Below are positions 17,277 through 26,573 of a stretch of 64,000 bases of DNA, piece by piece (position 1 is the first letter of the stretch; every line of letters starts with the position of its first letter). This DNA comes from Palsa-892 sp035555855. GTDB taxonomy: Bacteria > Pseudomonadota > Alphaproteobacteria > Rhizobiales > Xanthobacteraceae. The notes below the pieces were generated by a model. That model had not been told where the DNA came from. It made no database searches and worked only from the letters and a program-made list of their open reading frames with translations. The stretch is from the NCBI GenBank assembly GCA_035555855.1, contig DATMGD010000071.1:1-64000 (forward strand). Direction: 5' to 3'. A program made the position numbers and the translations under genes.

Positions 17277-18608
17277 TTACTTCTTCTCCGGTTCGGCCTT
17301 GGACGGCTCAGGCTTGGACGGCTCGGCCTTTTTCTCGGCCGGAGCTTTCATCAACTGCTCGGAAGCCTTGCTGCCGGATTCCGGCACCGCCCGGTCGTTC
17401 TGGTCTTTCTTCGGCGCCGCAGATGGCGCGGCTTTCTGCTGGCCCGGCTGACCCTGCTTCTGCTGCATCTGCTTCACCTGCTCTTCGGTGAGCGGCGTCA
17501 CCTTCACGCCGGGGCGTGCGCGCATCAGGCCGTTGACGATGACGTCGTCGTTCTCGTCGATCCCTTTGACGACGCGCAACTTGCCGTGCAGTTCGCCCAG
17601 CGTGACGAACTTCTGCTTCACCGTGTGATCGGCGTCGACGACGAATACGAACTTGCGAATCTGCTCGCTGCCGATTGAGGAATCGGGCACCAGGAGCGCC
17701 TCGTATTCGCGCGAGGCCGGCACCTGAATGCGGCCGAACATGCCGGGCGTGAAGAGCGCCGTCGGATTGGCGAACACCGCGCGGCCGCGGATCGTGCCGG
17801 ACGACTGGTCGATGACGTTATCGACGAAGTCGATCCGGCCTTCGTGGACGAAATCCGGCTCGTCGAGGAGCTTCAGTTTCACCGGCAGCGAATCGTAGCG
17901 GTCGCTGGCTTCGCGCGCGCTCTGTGAGATGCGCTCGTAGCGAAGATACGCGCCTTCGTCCGCCGTGAATTCGAACCGGATCGGATCGATCGAAACGATC
18001 GTCGCGAGCAGCGTAGTGTTGCCCGTCGTGCCGCCGGTGACGAGATTTCCGATCGACACGCGGCGATCGCCGATGCGGCCGGTGACCGGCGCGCGTAATT
18101 CTGTGAACTGCAAATCAAGTTCGGCCTGGCGCAACGCCGCCTCGTTCGAGGCGACCGATGCTTCCGCAATCTTCTTGGTTTGCGTGCGCTGCTCATAAAC
18201 CTGTTGCGAGATCGTCTTGTCGGCCAGGAGCTTCTGGCCGCGCTCGAGATCGGCCTCGGCGAAGGCAAGGTTTGCCCTGGCCTGCGCCAGCGTGCCTTTG
18301 GCCTGATCGACGGCGTTCTGGAACGGCCGCTTGTCGATGGTGAACAGAAGGTCGCCCTTCTTCACCATCTGGCCGTCCTTGAAGTCGATGCTATCGAGAT
18401 AGCCCGAAACGCGCGCGCGGATTTCAACGCTGTCGACGGCAATGAAGCGCCCGACATATTCGTCGCGATCGACGACCTTCTGCTTGACCGGTTTGGCGAT
18501 CGTGACCGGCGGCGGTGGCGGCGCCGGTGGCGTCTCGCCACAGCTTGCGAGCATAAAGACGATGAAGGCGGTCGCCGTCAGGCGAAGCGAAAAGGTAATA
18601 CGATTCAT
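17277..18608 (-). CDS. RND efflux membrane fusion (periplasmic adaptor) lipoprotein
   Basis: This 443-residue adaptor links the RND pump to an outer-membrane channel. The lipobox FMLASC puts the lipid Cys at about residue 23. Next come a Pro-rich linker, a barrel-sandwich hybrid half (ARVSGYLDSIDFKDGQMVKKG), a coiled-coil hairpin (about 105-170), the second lipoyl half (LRAPVTGRIGDRRV) and beta-barrel domains. The last 70 residues are an unusual Gln/Lys/Pro/Glu-rich low-complexity tail, which is longer than in AcrA. The ATG at 18608 has only a weak GGGG site. Further upstream in-frame codons lack adaptor features. Confidence 0.92.
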   Translation of the reverse strand: MNRITFSLRLTATAFIVFMLASCGETPPAPPPPPVTIAKPVKQKVVDRDEYVGRFIAVDSVEIRARVSGYLDSIDFKDGQMVKKGDLLFTIDKRPFQNAVDQAKGTLAQARANLAFAEADLERGQKLLADKTISQQVYEQRTQTKKIAEASVASNEAALRQAELDLQFTELRAPVTGRIGDRRVSIGNLVTGGTTGNTTLLATIVSIDPIRFEFTADEGAYLRYERISQSAREASDRYDSLPVKLKLLDEPDFVHEGRIDFVDNVIDQSSGTIRGRAVFANPTALFTPGMFGRIQVPASREYEALLVPDSSIGSEQIRKFVFVVDADHTVKQKFVTLGELHGKLRVVKGIDENDDVIVNGLMRARPGVKVTPLTEEQVKQMQQKQGQPGQQKAAPSAAPKKDQNDRAVPESGSKASEQLMKAPAEKKAEPSKPEPSKAEPEKK

Positions 18609-18676
18609 GGAATGCCCCGTGGGTGCGCGGTCATAGCGCATCTCTCCGGAGGAGGAAACCCGCTGACGGGCAGACT

Positions 18677-20248
18677 TTATACGTTCTGAGTCGGCGTATT
18701 TTGCCCCGAAGTCACGGGAGCAGCGGGTCGCAAAAGATTCTGCAACCAGTTTTTTCCCAACAACATCAAGATCAGCGTGGCATACAAAGCTGCGCCAAAA
18801 ATCAGCAGCACGAGCAGCAGCATTTCCTCGCCGAAATGTGAACGCCCCGTGAAATAAGGCGAAGCGAAGCGCTGGCCTGCATAAAAAACCAGCCCGAGCA
18901 CGAGGCCAATTGCGGCGAGAATCAGCACGCAGTTCAAAGTCACCGCCGGCTGCTCGAATCCGCGCCGGCGTGCCGCCCAGATCAGCAACAAAAGGTTGAG
19001 CCACGCACCGGCTGCCGTAGCGAGTGCAAGGCCGACCTGCGATAGCGAGCCGGTAAGCACGATTTTGAGAAGAATGTTCACCGCCACCGCGGTGAGCGCC
19101 GCCTTGACCGGCGTTGCCGTATCGCCGCGCGCGAGAAATGGCGCGGTGAAACTCCGCATCAGCATGAACGGGATGAGCCCGGTCGCATAAGCCGCCAGCG
19201 TCATGGCTGCTGCATGCGCGTCGGCGGCACTGAAAGCGCCACGCATGAACAGCGCGCGCATGACAAGCTCGGGAATGGCAATCGCACCCGCCGCGAATGG
19301 AATGGCGATCAGGAGCGAAAGTTCGATCGCCCGCCCCTGCGAGACGGCGGCACCCGATTCGTCGTTGGCGGCTAGGCGGCGCGACATTTCAGGCAGGAGC
19401 ACGATGCCGATAGCGATGCCCGCAACACCGATCGGCAACTGATTGATGCGGTCGGCGTAATAAAGCGCCGACAAGGCACCTGCCGGCAAGAAAGTCGCGA
19501 TCATGGTGTCGGCAAACAGCGCAAGCTGCACGCCGCCCGCGCCGATGATCGCGGGACCGAGCGCCTTAAGAAAGCGTTTCGTCGGCTCATCGAGCTTCGG
19601 CATCCGGAAGCGAAAGCCGAAGCCGTGCTTCTCGGCATCGCCCGCGACCAGTAACACCTCGAAGAAACCCGCAATCAGCACGCCCCACGCCGCCGCATGA
19701 CCGGCGGTCGGGAAAAACGGCGTAGCGACAAGCGCAGTCACCATGCAGATGTTGAGAAAGACCGGCGCTGCCGCGGCGCTCGCGAAACGATGATTGGCGT
19801 TGAGCGTACCCGAGATCATCGCCAGCATCGCGGTGAACGCAAGATACGGAAACGTGATGCGCGTGAACGAGACGGCAAGATCGAAGCGCGTAGGATCTTC
19901 CGAAAGACCGGGCGCCAGGAGCTTCACCATCTGCGGCGTGAAAGCCCAGGCGAGCGCAAGCAGCACGAGTTGAATGAGCAGGAGCCCGGTGCCGATCTCG
20001 TTGGCGAATTCCCTAGCCCGCTCGCTGCCGTCCTGTTCGAGGCGGCGCGCATAAGCCGGCACGAAGGCGCTCGCGAATGCGCCTTCGGCGAAGATCGCGC
20101 GGAAATGATTGGGCAGCCGAAACGCAACGAGAAAGGCGTCGGCGACCGGACCTGCGCCGAGGATCGCCGCCATCACCACGTCGCGCACGAAGCCCGTGAC
20201 GCGCGAAACCAGCGTCCAGCCGCCGACGGTGAAGATGTTGCGGATCAT
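18677..20248 (-). CDS. murJ: Lipid II flippase MurJ (MviN)
   Basis: This 523-residue polytopic MOP-superfamily protein flips lipid II for peptidoglycan synthesis. It shows the MurJ opening (SRVTGFVRDVVMAAILGAG), the FRLPNHFRAIFAEGAF motif with the essential Arg residues of span 2, and about 14 spans. The start is at an ATG 25 bases after the aminotransferase gene, so it lies in one minus-strand unit with the putative lipid A sugar genes. MurJ is usually near glnD or rpsT in other groups; here its partners are envelope sugar genes. Confidence 0.95.
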   Translation of the reverse strand: MIRNIFTVGGWTLVSRVTGFVRDVVMAAILGAGPVADAFLVAFRLPNHFRAIFAEGAFASAFVPAYARRLEQDGSERAREFANEIGTGLLLIQLVLLALAWAFTPQMVKLLAPGLSEDPTRFDLAVSFTRITFPYLAFTAMLAMISGTLNANHRFASAAAAPVFLNICMVTALVATPFFPTAGHAAAWGVLIAGFFEVLLVAGDAEKHGFGFRFRMPKLDEPTKRFLKALGPAIIGAGGVQLALFADTMIATFLPAGALSALYYADRINQLPIGVAGIAIGIVLLPEMSRRLAANDESGAAVSQGRAIELSLLIAIPFAAGAIAIPELVMRALFMRGAFSAADAHAAAMTLAAYATGLIPFMLMRSFTAPFLARGDTATPVKAALTAVAVNILLKIVLTGSLSQVGLALATAAGAWLNLLLLIWAARRRGFEQPAVTLNCVLILAAIGLVLGLVFYAGQRFASPYFTGRSHFGEEMLLLVLLIFGAALYATLILMLLGKNWLQNLLRPAAPVTSGQNTPTQNV

Positions 20249-20273
20249 GCGGCCGCTCCGGAGCGGCGGCGGC

Positions 20274-21440
20274 TCAAGCGGTCAGATGCCGCTTCACCGC
20301 TTCGCAAATGCGGTCCTGCGTCGGCTCGTCGAGATAGGCGTGCATCGGCAGCGAGATCACCTCGTGCGAGAGCTTTTCGGTGACCGGCAGGCCGCCTTCG
20401 GCTTGCGGGAACCGCTTGTAGGCTTCGTGCTGATGCGGAGGCTTGGCGTAATAGATCGCGGTCGGAATGCCCTCGGCCTTCAGCGCCGCGGCAAGGCCGT
20501 CGCGCCGGCCGGGTTGCAGCCGAATCGTGTATTGCGCCCATACCGAAGTGTAGCCTTCCGGAACGTGCGGGACGATGGCGTACTGGCCGAGCTTCTCGGC
20601 ATAGCGTGTTGCCACTTTATTGCGGGCGGCGATTTCAGCCGGAAAAATCCTGAGTTTTTCGATCAGGACCGCGGCCTGGATGGTATCGAGACGCCCGGTA
20701 ATGCCGATATGGGAAAACTCTGGCTTGCCGGGAAGCTGGCCGTGGACGCGCAGGCCCCGGATCGTTTCGGCAAGCTGGTCGTCGTTGGTGAAGACCGCGC
20801 CGCCGTCGCCATAGCAGCCGAGCGGCTTTGCCGGGAAGAAGCTCGTCGCCGCCGCAAGGCCGATGCCGCCGATCTTCTTGCTCTTGTAGATGCCGCCAAA
20901 ACCCTGCGCCGCATCGTCGAGTACGAAGAGATTGTTTTCAGCCGCGACCGCTGCGATGGCGTCGTGATCGGCCGGCAGGCCGAAGAGATCGACCGGGATC
21001 ACGGCCTTCGGCTTGAGGCCGAGCTTCTTCGCGGTCGCGATCGCTTTCTTGAGGCTCGCGACGTCCATATTGAAAGTGTGCTCGTCGACATCGACGAAAA
21101 CCGGCGTGCCGCCGACGAGCGCCACCGTCTCGCAAGTCGCGGCGAAGGTGAACGACGGGCAGAACACCGCATCGCCCTGCCCGATGCCTTTGGCCAGCAG
21201 CACCAGCATCAGTGCATCGGTGCCGCTCGCGCAGCTGATCGTATGTTTGACGCCGGCGAAGCTTGAGAGCTGCGCTTCGAGTTCACGCACTTCGGGCCCG
21301 AGGATGAACTGGCAGTGATTCAGAACTTTCGCGACGGCGTCGTCGATCGCCTTGCCGAGATGCTTGCGCTGGCCGGCGACGTCGATGAAGGGAATCGGCT
21401 GCACGTTATTGCTCGCTTCCGAACGGATATGCTGGTTCAT
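20274..21440 (-). CDS. DegT/DnrJ/EryC1 aminotransferase, GnnB/WbpE-like
   Basis: This 388-residue PLP aminotransferase acts on a 3-oxo nucleotide sugar. The PLP lysine is K205 in FFPAKPLGCYGDGGA, D176 and Q179 hold the cofactor (VLDDAAQGFG), and YILGPEV-type and SCASGTDAL motifs follow the WbpE/GnnB pattern closely. With the preceding Gfo/Idh dehydrogenase (20 bases apart) it fits the GnnA-GnnB pair that turns UDP-GlcNAc into UDP-2-acetamido-3-amino-glucose for amide-linked lipid A. A WbpB/WbpE-type role in making diamino-uronic acids is the alternative. A GAGAACGAG site precedes the ATG. Confidence 0.85.
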   Translation of the reverse strand: MNQHIRSEASNNVQPIPFIDVAGQRKHLGKAIDDAVAKVLNHCQFILGPEVRELEAQLSSFAGVKHTISCASGTDALMLVLLAKGIGQGDAVFCPSFTFAATCETVALVGGTPVFVDVDEHTFNMDVASLKKAIATAKKLGLKPKAVIPVDLFGLPADHDAIAAVAAENNLFVLDDAAQGFGGIYKSKKIGGIGLAAATSFFPAKPLGCYGDGGAVFTNDDQLAETIRGLRVHGQLPGKPEFSHIGITGRLDTIQAAVLIEKLRIFPAEIAARNKVATRYAEKLGQYAIVPHVPEGYTSVWAQYTIRLQPGRRDGLAAALKAEGIPTAIYYAKPPHQHEAYKRFPQAEGGLPVTEKLSHEVISLPMHAYLDEPTQDRICEAVKRHLTA

Positions 21441-21460
21441 CTCGTTCTCTTTGGTGAGGT

Positions 21461-22423
21461 TCAGCTTGCGACGGCGCGCGGGCCGCGCTTGGGCATCGCC
21501 GAGTTGCCTTCGAGACACTGGATCGCAATCTCGAGGCTCGCGACGCCCTCTTCGCCGCCGATCAGCGGCTTCTCGTCGCCGCGGATCGACTGAATGAAGT
21601 GCATGAGTTCGGCGCGCAGCGGCTCGGCATGGCCGACCGAAAGATGGCGCATCGAATAGCTGCCGTCCGGCTGGAAGCCGTAGCATTCAGTGACCTGTCG
21701 CGTCAGCAGATCGCCGATGACGTATTTGTTGCGTGTCGCGACATGCACGTTGCGCGCCTTGAACGGCGTCAGCCAGTTGGTGTTGATGTGCGCGAGCACG
21801 CCCGAGGCGGTGCGGAACTGCAGCAGCGCGATGTCCTCGCGCTGCGCGATGGCGCGCGTGAGCTGCGGCTGCACTTCAGTGATTTCGGATTCGGTGAACC
21901 AGCGGATGAGGTCGATGTCATGGACCGCGAGATCAATGACGACGCCGACATTCGACATGCGCGGTGGGAACGGGCCGACGCGCGTGATGCCGATCGAGAG
22001 AATTTCCTGATCCGAGATCGCCTGCTTGATTGCCTGCACCGTCGGATTGAAACGCTCGACATGGCCGACCATCAGCTTGACGTCTTTGCGGCGGGCGGCC
22101 GCGACAATCTCGCGGCCTTCGGCAACCGTCGGCGCAATCGGCTTTTCGACCAGCAGATTGATCCCGGCATCGATGGCATCGAGCGCGACCTGATGATGAA
22201 GATGGGTGGGCGCGGCGACGACCACCGCATCGAGCCCGAGCGCCAGCAGCGACTTGTGATCGGGGACGGCCTTGCAGCCCAGCGCGCCGGAAACCTTCGC
22301 AGCCTGCACATGGTCCGCATCCGCGATTCCGACGAGTTCAATACCGGGGAGTTCCGCCAGCACGCGCGCGTGGTTGGATCCCATGACGCCGACGCCGACG
22401 ATGCCGAAACGAAGATCAGACAT
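21461..22423 (-). CDS. Gfo/Idh/MocA family dehydrogenase, GnnA-like
   Basis: This 320-residue NAD(P)-dependent sugar dehydrogenase has its Rossmann motif GIVGVGVMGSNHARV at residues 7-21 and the family's EKP motif at 93-95 (LLVEKPIAPT). The VVIDLAVHDIDLIRWF stretch holds the catalytic His/Asp region. It is the first gene of a unit with the aminotransferase and murJ. The pairing and size match GnnA, which oxidises C3 of UDP-GlcNAc before transamination. This is inference from context, as many Gfo/Idh enzymes look alike. A divergent glycosyltransferase lies 220 bases away. Confidence 0.82.
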   Translation of the reverse strand: MSDLRFGIVGVGVMGSNHARVLAELPGIELVGIADADHVQAAKVSGALGCKAVPDHKSLLALGLDAVVVAAPTHLHHQVALDAIDAGINLLVEKPIAPTVAEGREIVAAARRKDVKLMVGHVERFNPTVQAIKQAISDQEILSIGITRVGPFPPRMSNVGVVIDLAVHDIDLIRWFTESEITEVQPQLTRAIAQREDIALLQFRTASGVLAHINTNWLTPFKARNVHVATRNKYVIGDLLTRQVTECYGFQPDGSYSMRHLSVGHAEPLRAELMHFIQSIRGDEKPLIGGEEGVASLEIAIQCLEGNSAMPKRGPRAVAS

Positions 22424-22643
22424 TTAAAAACGCCCCCTAAGCCAACAGCCAACTTCTTCAATATCTTGAGATTTGGCTACGGAGTACCATGTGGCATAAT
22501 GCCGAGCGATAGCGCTTGCGGCTAATCCCTTCACAAATCATAACATTTAGTTGCAAGGCCCCAGCAACAATGCCTACTGTCGCAGGCATTTCCGATTTTC
22601 CCTTTCGACGACGTGTCCTCATTGCTCCAAATGGTAGCCAGAG

Positions 22644-23780
22644 ATGCCGCCTGCCCGTCTGCGCGCAAAGGATGACTGCCGCCCGCTTGTCGATATCCTT
22701 CTGCCAGTACGCAACGGCGCTCCCTTTCTCGCGCAAGCGATCAAGAGCATTCAGGCGCAGACCATTACTTCCTGGCGGCTGCTGGTGCTCGACGACGGCT
22801 CGACCGATCAGACAGCGAAGATCGCCCGGAATTTCGCTGCGCGCGATTCTCGTATCCTGCTTGTGCGATATCCCGCGCGCGGACTGATCGATACGCTGAA
22901 TGCCGGCCTCAAGCTGTGCCGCGCTCCGTTCGTGGCGCGTCAGGACGCCGACGACATTTCTTTTCCCGGCCGGCTGGCCAGCGAAATCGAATATCTCGAA
23001 CAGCATCCGGAATGCATCGCGGTCTCCGGCGGCGGAATGAACATCGACGAAAACGGGAAACGGGTGGGCAGACCGTGGTTTCACTATCCGCATCTCGCCG
23101 ATCCGTTCTGGATTCCGGCGCGCGAGCCCTATCTCTCGCATCCGTTCCTCATGGTACGGCGCGAAGTCCTGCAACGTCTGCGCTATCGCAATTTCTTCAT
23201 CTGCGAAGATGCCGATCTTTGCTGGCGCCTGGAAGAGACCGGAAAGATTCACAGCATTCGAAAGCCGCTCGGCTATTACCGCGTATCGAGGAAATCGGTC
23301 TCGACACGTCGTGCGGTCGATACACGAATTCAAGCGATCGCATCGCAGCTTGCCGCGATCGCTGCGCAACGCCGACGCACCAAACGCGGCGATATTCATC
23401 CTGAGCGGCAGATTTACGCGAAGATGCTGAAGGCGAACAAGTTCGAAGCCATCCTCGAACTTTTCCGCGGCAAGTTGAGCGCGAGCGAGTTCGAATATCT
23501 GCGCGTATCGAGCATCATCAAGTTGATGGAAATTTCGACCTATCGGCCCGCCAAGATCAGCGCGCACGAGGCGCGGCTCGCCTATCGAGAGTTAAGAACC
23601 ATCTCTCGCCGGAAGTGGAGCGGCCGGGATTCGATTTACTATTGTTGCGCCAACGGTCACACGAGCCTTCGGCGTCTAAAAAACCATCGAGCCGCGCGCG
23701 AACTCGCGCCCGGCCTCAGGGGATGGCTGGTCGTTGGCTTCCGCCTGTCGTGGCTATTGCCGCTGCTGCCGAGCCGATAA
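22644..23780 (+). CDS. Family 2 glycosyltransferase
   Basis: This 378-residue GT-A fold enzyme probably adds a sugar to a lipid-linked or core oligosaccharide. LLPVRNGAPFLAQAIKSI starts the nucleotide-binding domain, DDGSTD is at 50-55, and the metal-binding DADD is at 101-104. The acceptor-side motif CEDADLCWRL near 193 is a typical ED motif. The C-terminal 150 residues are basic and helical with a hydrophobic end (WLVVGFRLSWLLPLLP), suggesting membrane association. The upstream 220 bases are AT-rich and unlike the surrounding coding DNA. Sugar and acceptor are unknown. Confidence 0.87.
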   Translation: MPPARLRAKDDCRPLVDILLPVRNGAPFLAQAIKSIQAQTITSWRLLVLDDGSTDQTAKIARNFAARDSRILLVRYPARGLIDTLNAGLKLCRAPFVARQDADDISFPGRLASEIEYLEQHPECIAVSGGGMNIDENGKRVGRPWFHYPHLADPFWIPAREPYLSHPFLMVRREVLQRLRYRNFFICEDADLCWRLEETGKIHSIRKPLGYYRVSRKSVSTRRAVDTRIQAIASQLAAIAAQRRRTKRGDIHPERQIYAKMLKANKFEAILELFRGKLSASEFEYLRVSSIIKLMEISTYRPAKISAHEARLAYRELRTISRRKWSGRDSIYYCCANGHTSLRRLKNHRAARELAPGLRGWLVVGFRLSWLLPLLPSR

Positions 23781-23781
23781 A

Positions 23782-24537
23782 TTATTCCGCAGCCGTCCGC
23801 CGCACGTTGCCGGCATTGAGCGTCAGACCCGCCGCAAGCGTGTCGGCACAGAAGGCTTTGACGCCATCAAGCGCGAGGTCCTCGGCGGTCTTGGTGCCGA
23901 GCGCGGGGAGCTTCTTCAAAATATCGGCAGGCGCGGTAATGATGTGGCAACCCATGCGGTCCGCCTCGATCACGTTCCACACTTCGCGCGTCGATGCCCA
24001 GATAACCTCGACCTGTTTGGTCGCGCGCGCTTCGCGCACCGCCGTCTCGACGAGCGGCACGTAGTCGATTCCCAAATCAGCAAGGCGTCCCGCGAATACC
24101 GAGACGATGCCGCCCGGCCCCTGCGAGAGCGCGAGCGTCGCCTTCTTCGCCTGATCGATCGTCGTCACCACCGTGACATTGATCTTCACGCCCTCGCCCG
24201 AGAGCTTGCGGATCGCGTCGGTGAGCATCTCGCTTTTCGAGTTGATGATCGGCAGCTTCACATAGACGTTCTTGCCCCACTTGGTGATGAGCCGGGCTTC
24301 CGCGATCATCTGCTCGATGTCGTCGGAGATCACCTCGAAGGAAATGTGCTTGTCGGGAACCGCTTCCACCAGCTCGCGGGCGTAGGATTCGTAATCCTTG
24401 ACCCCGGCCTTTTTCAGCAGCGACGGATTGGTGGTGAAGCCCGCGATATGCTTTTGCTTCGCCATTTCGACGATCTGGGCCTTTTCGGCGCCGTCGGTGA
24501 ACAGCTTGATTTTGAGCGAAGCGAGCGTCACGGCCAT
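23782..24537 (-). CDS. Transaldolase / fructose-6-phosphate aldolase family protein
   Basis: This 251-residue class I aldolase of the transaldolase family has its Schiff-base lysine at K94 in VYVKLPI and the FTTNPSLLKKAG motif at 34-45. INVTVVTTIDQA and VSVFAGRLADLG are the later strands. The size lies between FSA (about 220) and full transaldolase. I chose the ATG at 24537 because GGAG lies six bases upstream; two upstream ATGs in frame are nearer to that site. Sedoheptulose-7-phosphate, a transaldolase product, feeds the heptose pathway encoded next door. It converges with the glycosyltransferase gene, leaving one base between stops. Confidence 0.85.
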   Translation of the reverse strand: MAVTLASLKIKLFTDGAEKAQIVEMAKQKHIAGFTTNPSLLKKAGVKDYESYARELVEAVPDKHISFEVISDDIEQMIAEARLITKWGKNVYVKLPIINSKSEMLTDAIRKLSGEGVKINVTVVTTIDQAKKATLALSQGPGGIVSVFAGRLADLGIDYVPLVETAVREARATKQVEVIWASTREVWNVIEADRMGCHIITAPADILKKLPALGTKTAEDLALDGVKAFCADTLAAGLTLNAGNVRRTAAE

Positions 24538-24628
24538 GGCCATCTCCAGCAAAAACGGTGTCGGCTTGCATCTTAGCCGATAACGGGGCTATTCGGGCGC
24601 GCGGCCTCCGTCAAGTCCGGCACGGGTT

Positions 24629-25576
24629 ATGACCGAAATCCTCTTTATCAAGACCTCCTCGATGGGCGATGTGCTCCATCACATGCCGGCGGTGACCGAG
24701 GCGAAGCGGCATTTTCCGGGAGCCCGCATCACCTGGGTGGTGGACGAGATGTATGCCCCGCTCGCGGCGCTTCACCCCGCGGTCGACGAAATCATCACCA
24801 TCGCGCAGCGGCGCTGGAGGAAGCAGCTTTTTGCCGCGCGCTCGTGGCGCGAATTCCGCGAAGCCGTGCGCAAGCTGCGCGCGCGTAACTACGACAAGAT
24901 CATCGACACGCAGGGGCTCGTGCGCACCGGGCTGATGGGCCGCCTCGCCCGCGGCGAGCATCATGGCTATGGCCGCGACAGCATTCGCGAGCCTTTTGCC
25001 GCGCGCTTTTACGACGTGAACCACAAGGTCGGTTGGGATCTGCATGTCATCGCGCGCAACCGCACGCTCACGGCGCGCGCGCTCGGATATGAAGTGCAAG
25101 GCGAGCCGGATTATGGATTCGACCGCGCGAAGGTCCAGCCAAGCCGAAGCGGAAACTACGCGATCATCTTCCACGCCACCGCCAAGGCCAAGAAAGAATG
25201 GCCGGAAGAACGCTGGATCGAAGTCGGCCGTGACCTCGCAAAGCGCGGGCTGGAAGTCTTGCTGCCGTGGGGCAACGATGCCGAGCGCGCGAGAAGCGAA
25301 CGCCTCGCCGCGCAAATCCCGAATGCGGCCGTACCGGATCGCGTTCCCATTCTTGATGTCGCGAAACTGATCGCAGGCGCGAAAATTGTTTGCGGCGTCG
25401 ATACCGGCTTCCTGCATATCGCCGCTGCGCTTGGCGTGCCGGTCGTCGCCGTCTTCACCATCACCAAATCGCACACCGCGAGCCCCGTAGGCCCCGGCCC
25501 GGTCGAGATGATCGGCGCCGCGAACGGTTTGCCGGAAGCTCGCGACGTGACCGCGGCGATCGATAAAATTATTTAA
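24629..25576 (+). CDS. waaC: LPS heptosyltransferase I
   Basis: This 315-residue GT-B enzyme (family 9) adds the first L-glycero-D-manno-heptose to Kdo of the LPS inner core. It opens with ILFIKTSSMGDVLHHMPAV, the WaaC-type acceptor loop (Asp as catalytic base). The C-terminal domain shows KEWPEERW and the donor-binding GVDTGFLHIAAALG. WaaC rather than WaaF is indicated by the KTSSMGD start and the VDTG motif. The last eight bases overlap the convergent waaF gene. The partner biosynthetic genes for ADP-heptose follow within 5 kb. Confidence 0.92.
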   Translation: MTEILFIKTSSMGDVLHHMPAVTEAKRHFPGARITWVVDEMYAPLAALHPAVDEIITIAQRRWRKQLFAARSWREFREAVRKLRARNYDKIIDTQGLVRTGLMGRLARGEHHGYGRDSIREPFAARFYDVNHKVGWDLHVIARNRTLTARALGYEVQGEPDYGFDRAKVQPSRSGNYAIIFHATAKAKKEWPEERWIEVGRDLAKRGLEVLLPWGNDAERARSERLAAQIPNAAVPDRVPILDVAKLIAGAKIVCGVDTGFLHIAAALGVPVVAVFTITKSHTASPVGPGPVEMIGAANGLPEARDVTAAIDKII

Positions 25577-26573
25577 GCGCCTGCATCGTCGCGACGAACA
25601 CTTCGTCAAGCGGGATGTCCTCGGTCGTACGGTTCTTGACGTTATTGTCGCCCGGCTCGCGCCATGGCGCTTCGATAATCGCCGAGATCGGATTGAGCGG
25701 CGCCCAGTGCCACGGGCTTGTCGGCCCGAACAAGCCGACCGTAGGCGTGCCGATGGCGGCCGCGACATGCATCAGGCCGGAGTCGTTCGAGACGGCGGCA
25801 TCCGCGGCGGCAAGCTGCAAGATGCCGTTGCGCAAATCGTTGCTGGTGAGATCGCGCGCAAAACGCCCGTTCGCCGAGATCGCTTCGGCATATTGTTTCT
25901 CGCCCGGCCCGCCGACGACCCATACATCGCAGCCCTCGGCCGTCAGTTTCTTCGCAAGCTCCGCGTAGCGCAATTCCGGCCAGCGCTTGCCAGGGCCGAC
26001 CGCGCCGGGACACAGCGCGACGACCTTCCGCCCGCTATCCTTCAAACCAACTCGCGCGCGCCACGCCTCGATTTCTTCCTCCGGCACGACGACTTCGGGG
26101 AGCGGCCATTCCTTCGGCAGCTTCGCGCCTTTCGGCAATGCGAGCATCGCGCACTGGTCGATCATGCGCGGCAGCTTCTTCTCGCCGTAGCGCACATCGG
26201 TCAGCACGCCGTAACGCATCTCACCAACGAAACCGATGCGCTCGGGAATGCCGGCAAGATACGACGGCAACGCCGCCTTCCACTTGCGCGACATGATGAG
26301 CGACGTGCCGTAATGCTCGGGCTTCAGCTTTTCGGCCAACACCGCATTTTCCGCGTAGGCAAGCTTGCGCCGCGGAATGTCGTGGACGATCGCTTTCCTG
26401 ACACCCGGCATATAATCGGCGAGCGGCGCGCACAGGGTAGAGCTGACGATATCGACCGGCCGGTGCGGAAACCGCTCGTTCAGCACTTTCACCACCGAGT
26501 GGCAGCGCACGAAATCGCCGATCCACAGGTAAGGCACCAGTAGGATCGGCCGCTCGTCGCGAAGCTGGCTCAT
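25569..26573 (-). CDS. waaF: LPS heptosyltransferase II
   Basis: This 334-residue GT9 enzyme adds the second inner-core heptose. It begins ILLVPYLWIGDFVRCHSVVKVL, the WaaF version of the acceptor loop, and has GKRWPELRYAELAKKL in the donor domain and NDSGLMHVAAAIGTPTVGLFG near 250, where WaaF has SNDSG in contrast to the VDTG of WaaC. Its start codon overlaps the end of gmhB (ATGA type), so the minus-strand order gmhA-gmhB-waaF is one coupled unit. A DNFN-like variant at the start (GDFV) replaces the more common GDMVM. Confidence 0.9.
   Translation of the reverse strand: MSQLRDERPILLVPYLWIGDFVRCHSVVKVLNERFPHRPVDIVSSTLCAPLADYMPGVRKAIVHDIPRRKLAYAENAVLAEKLKPEHYGTSLIMSRKWKAALPSYLAGIPERIGFVGEMRYGVLTDVRYGEKKLPRMIDQCAMLALPKGAKLPKEWPLPEVVVPEEEIEAWRARVGLKDSGRKVVALCPGAVGPGKRWPELRYAELAKKLTAEGCDVWVVGGPGEKQYAEAISANGRFARDLTSNDLRNGILQLAAADAAVSNDSGLMHVAAAIGTPTVGLFGPTSPWHWAPLNPISAIIEAPWREPGDNNVKNRTTEDIPLDEVFVATMQALK

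Noticed and set aside
14089..18608. RND pump as part of a drug-resistance island with its own regulator
   Set aside because: There is no TetR/LysR-type regulator, outer-membrane factor, or mobile-element sign nearby; it looks like ordinary chromosome.
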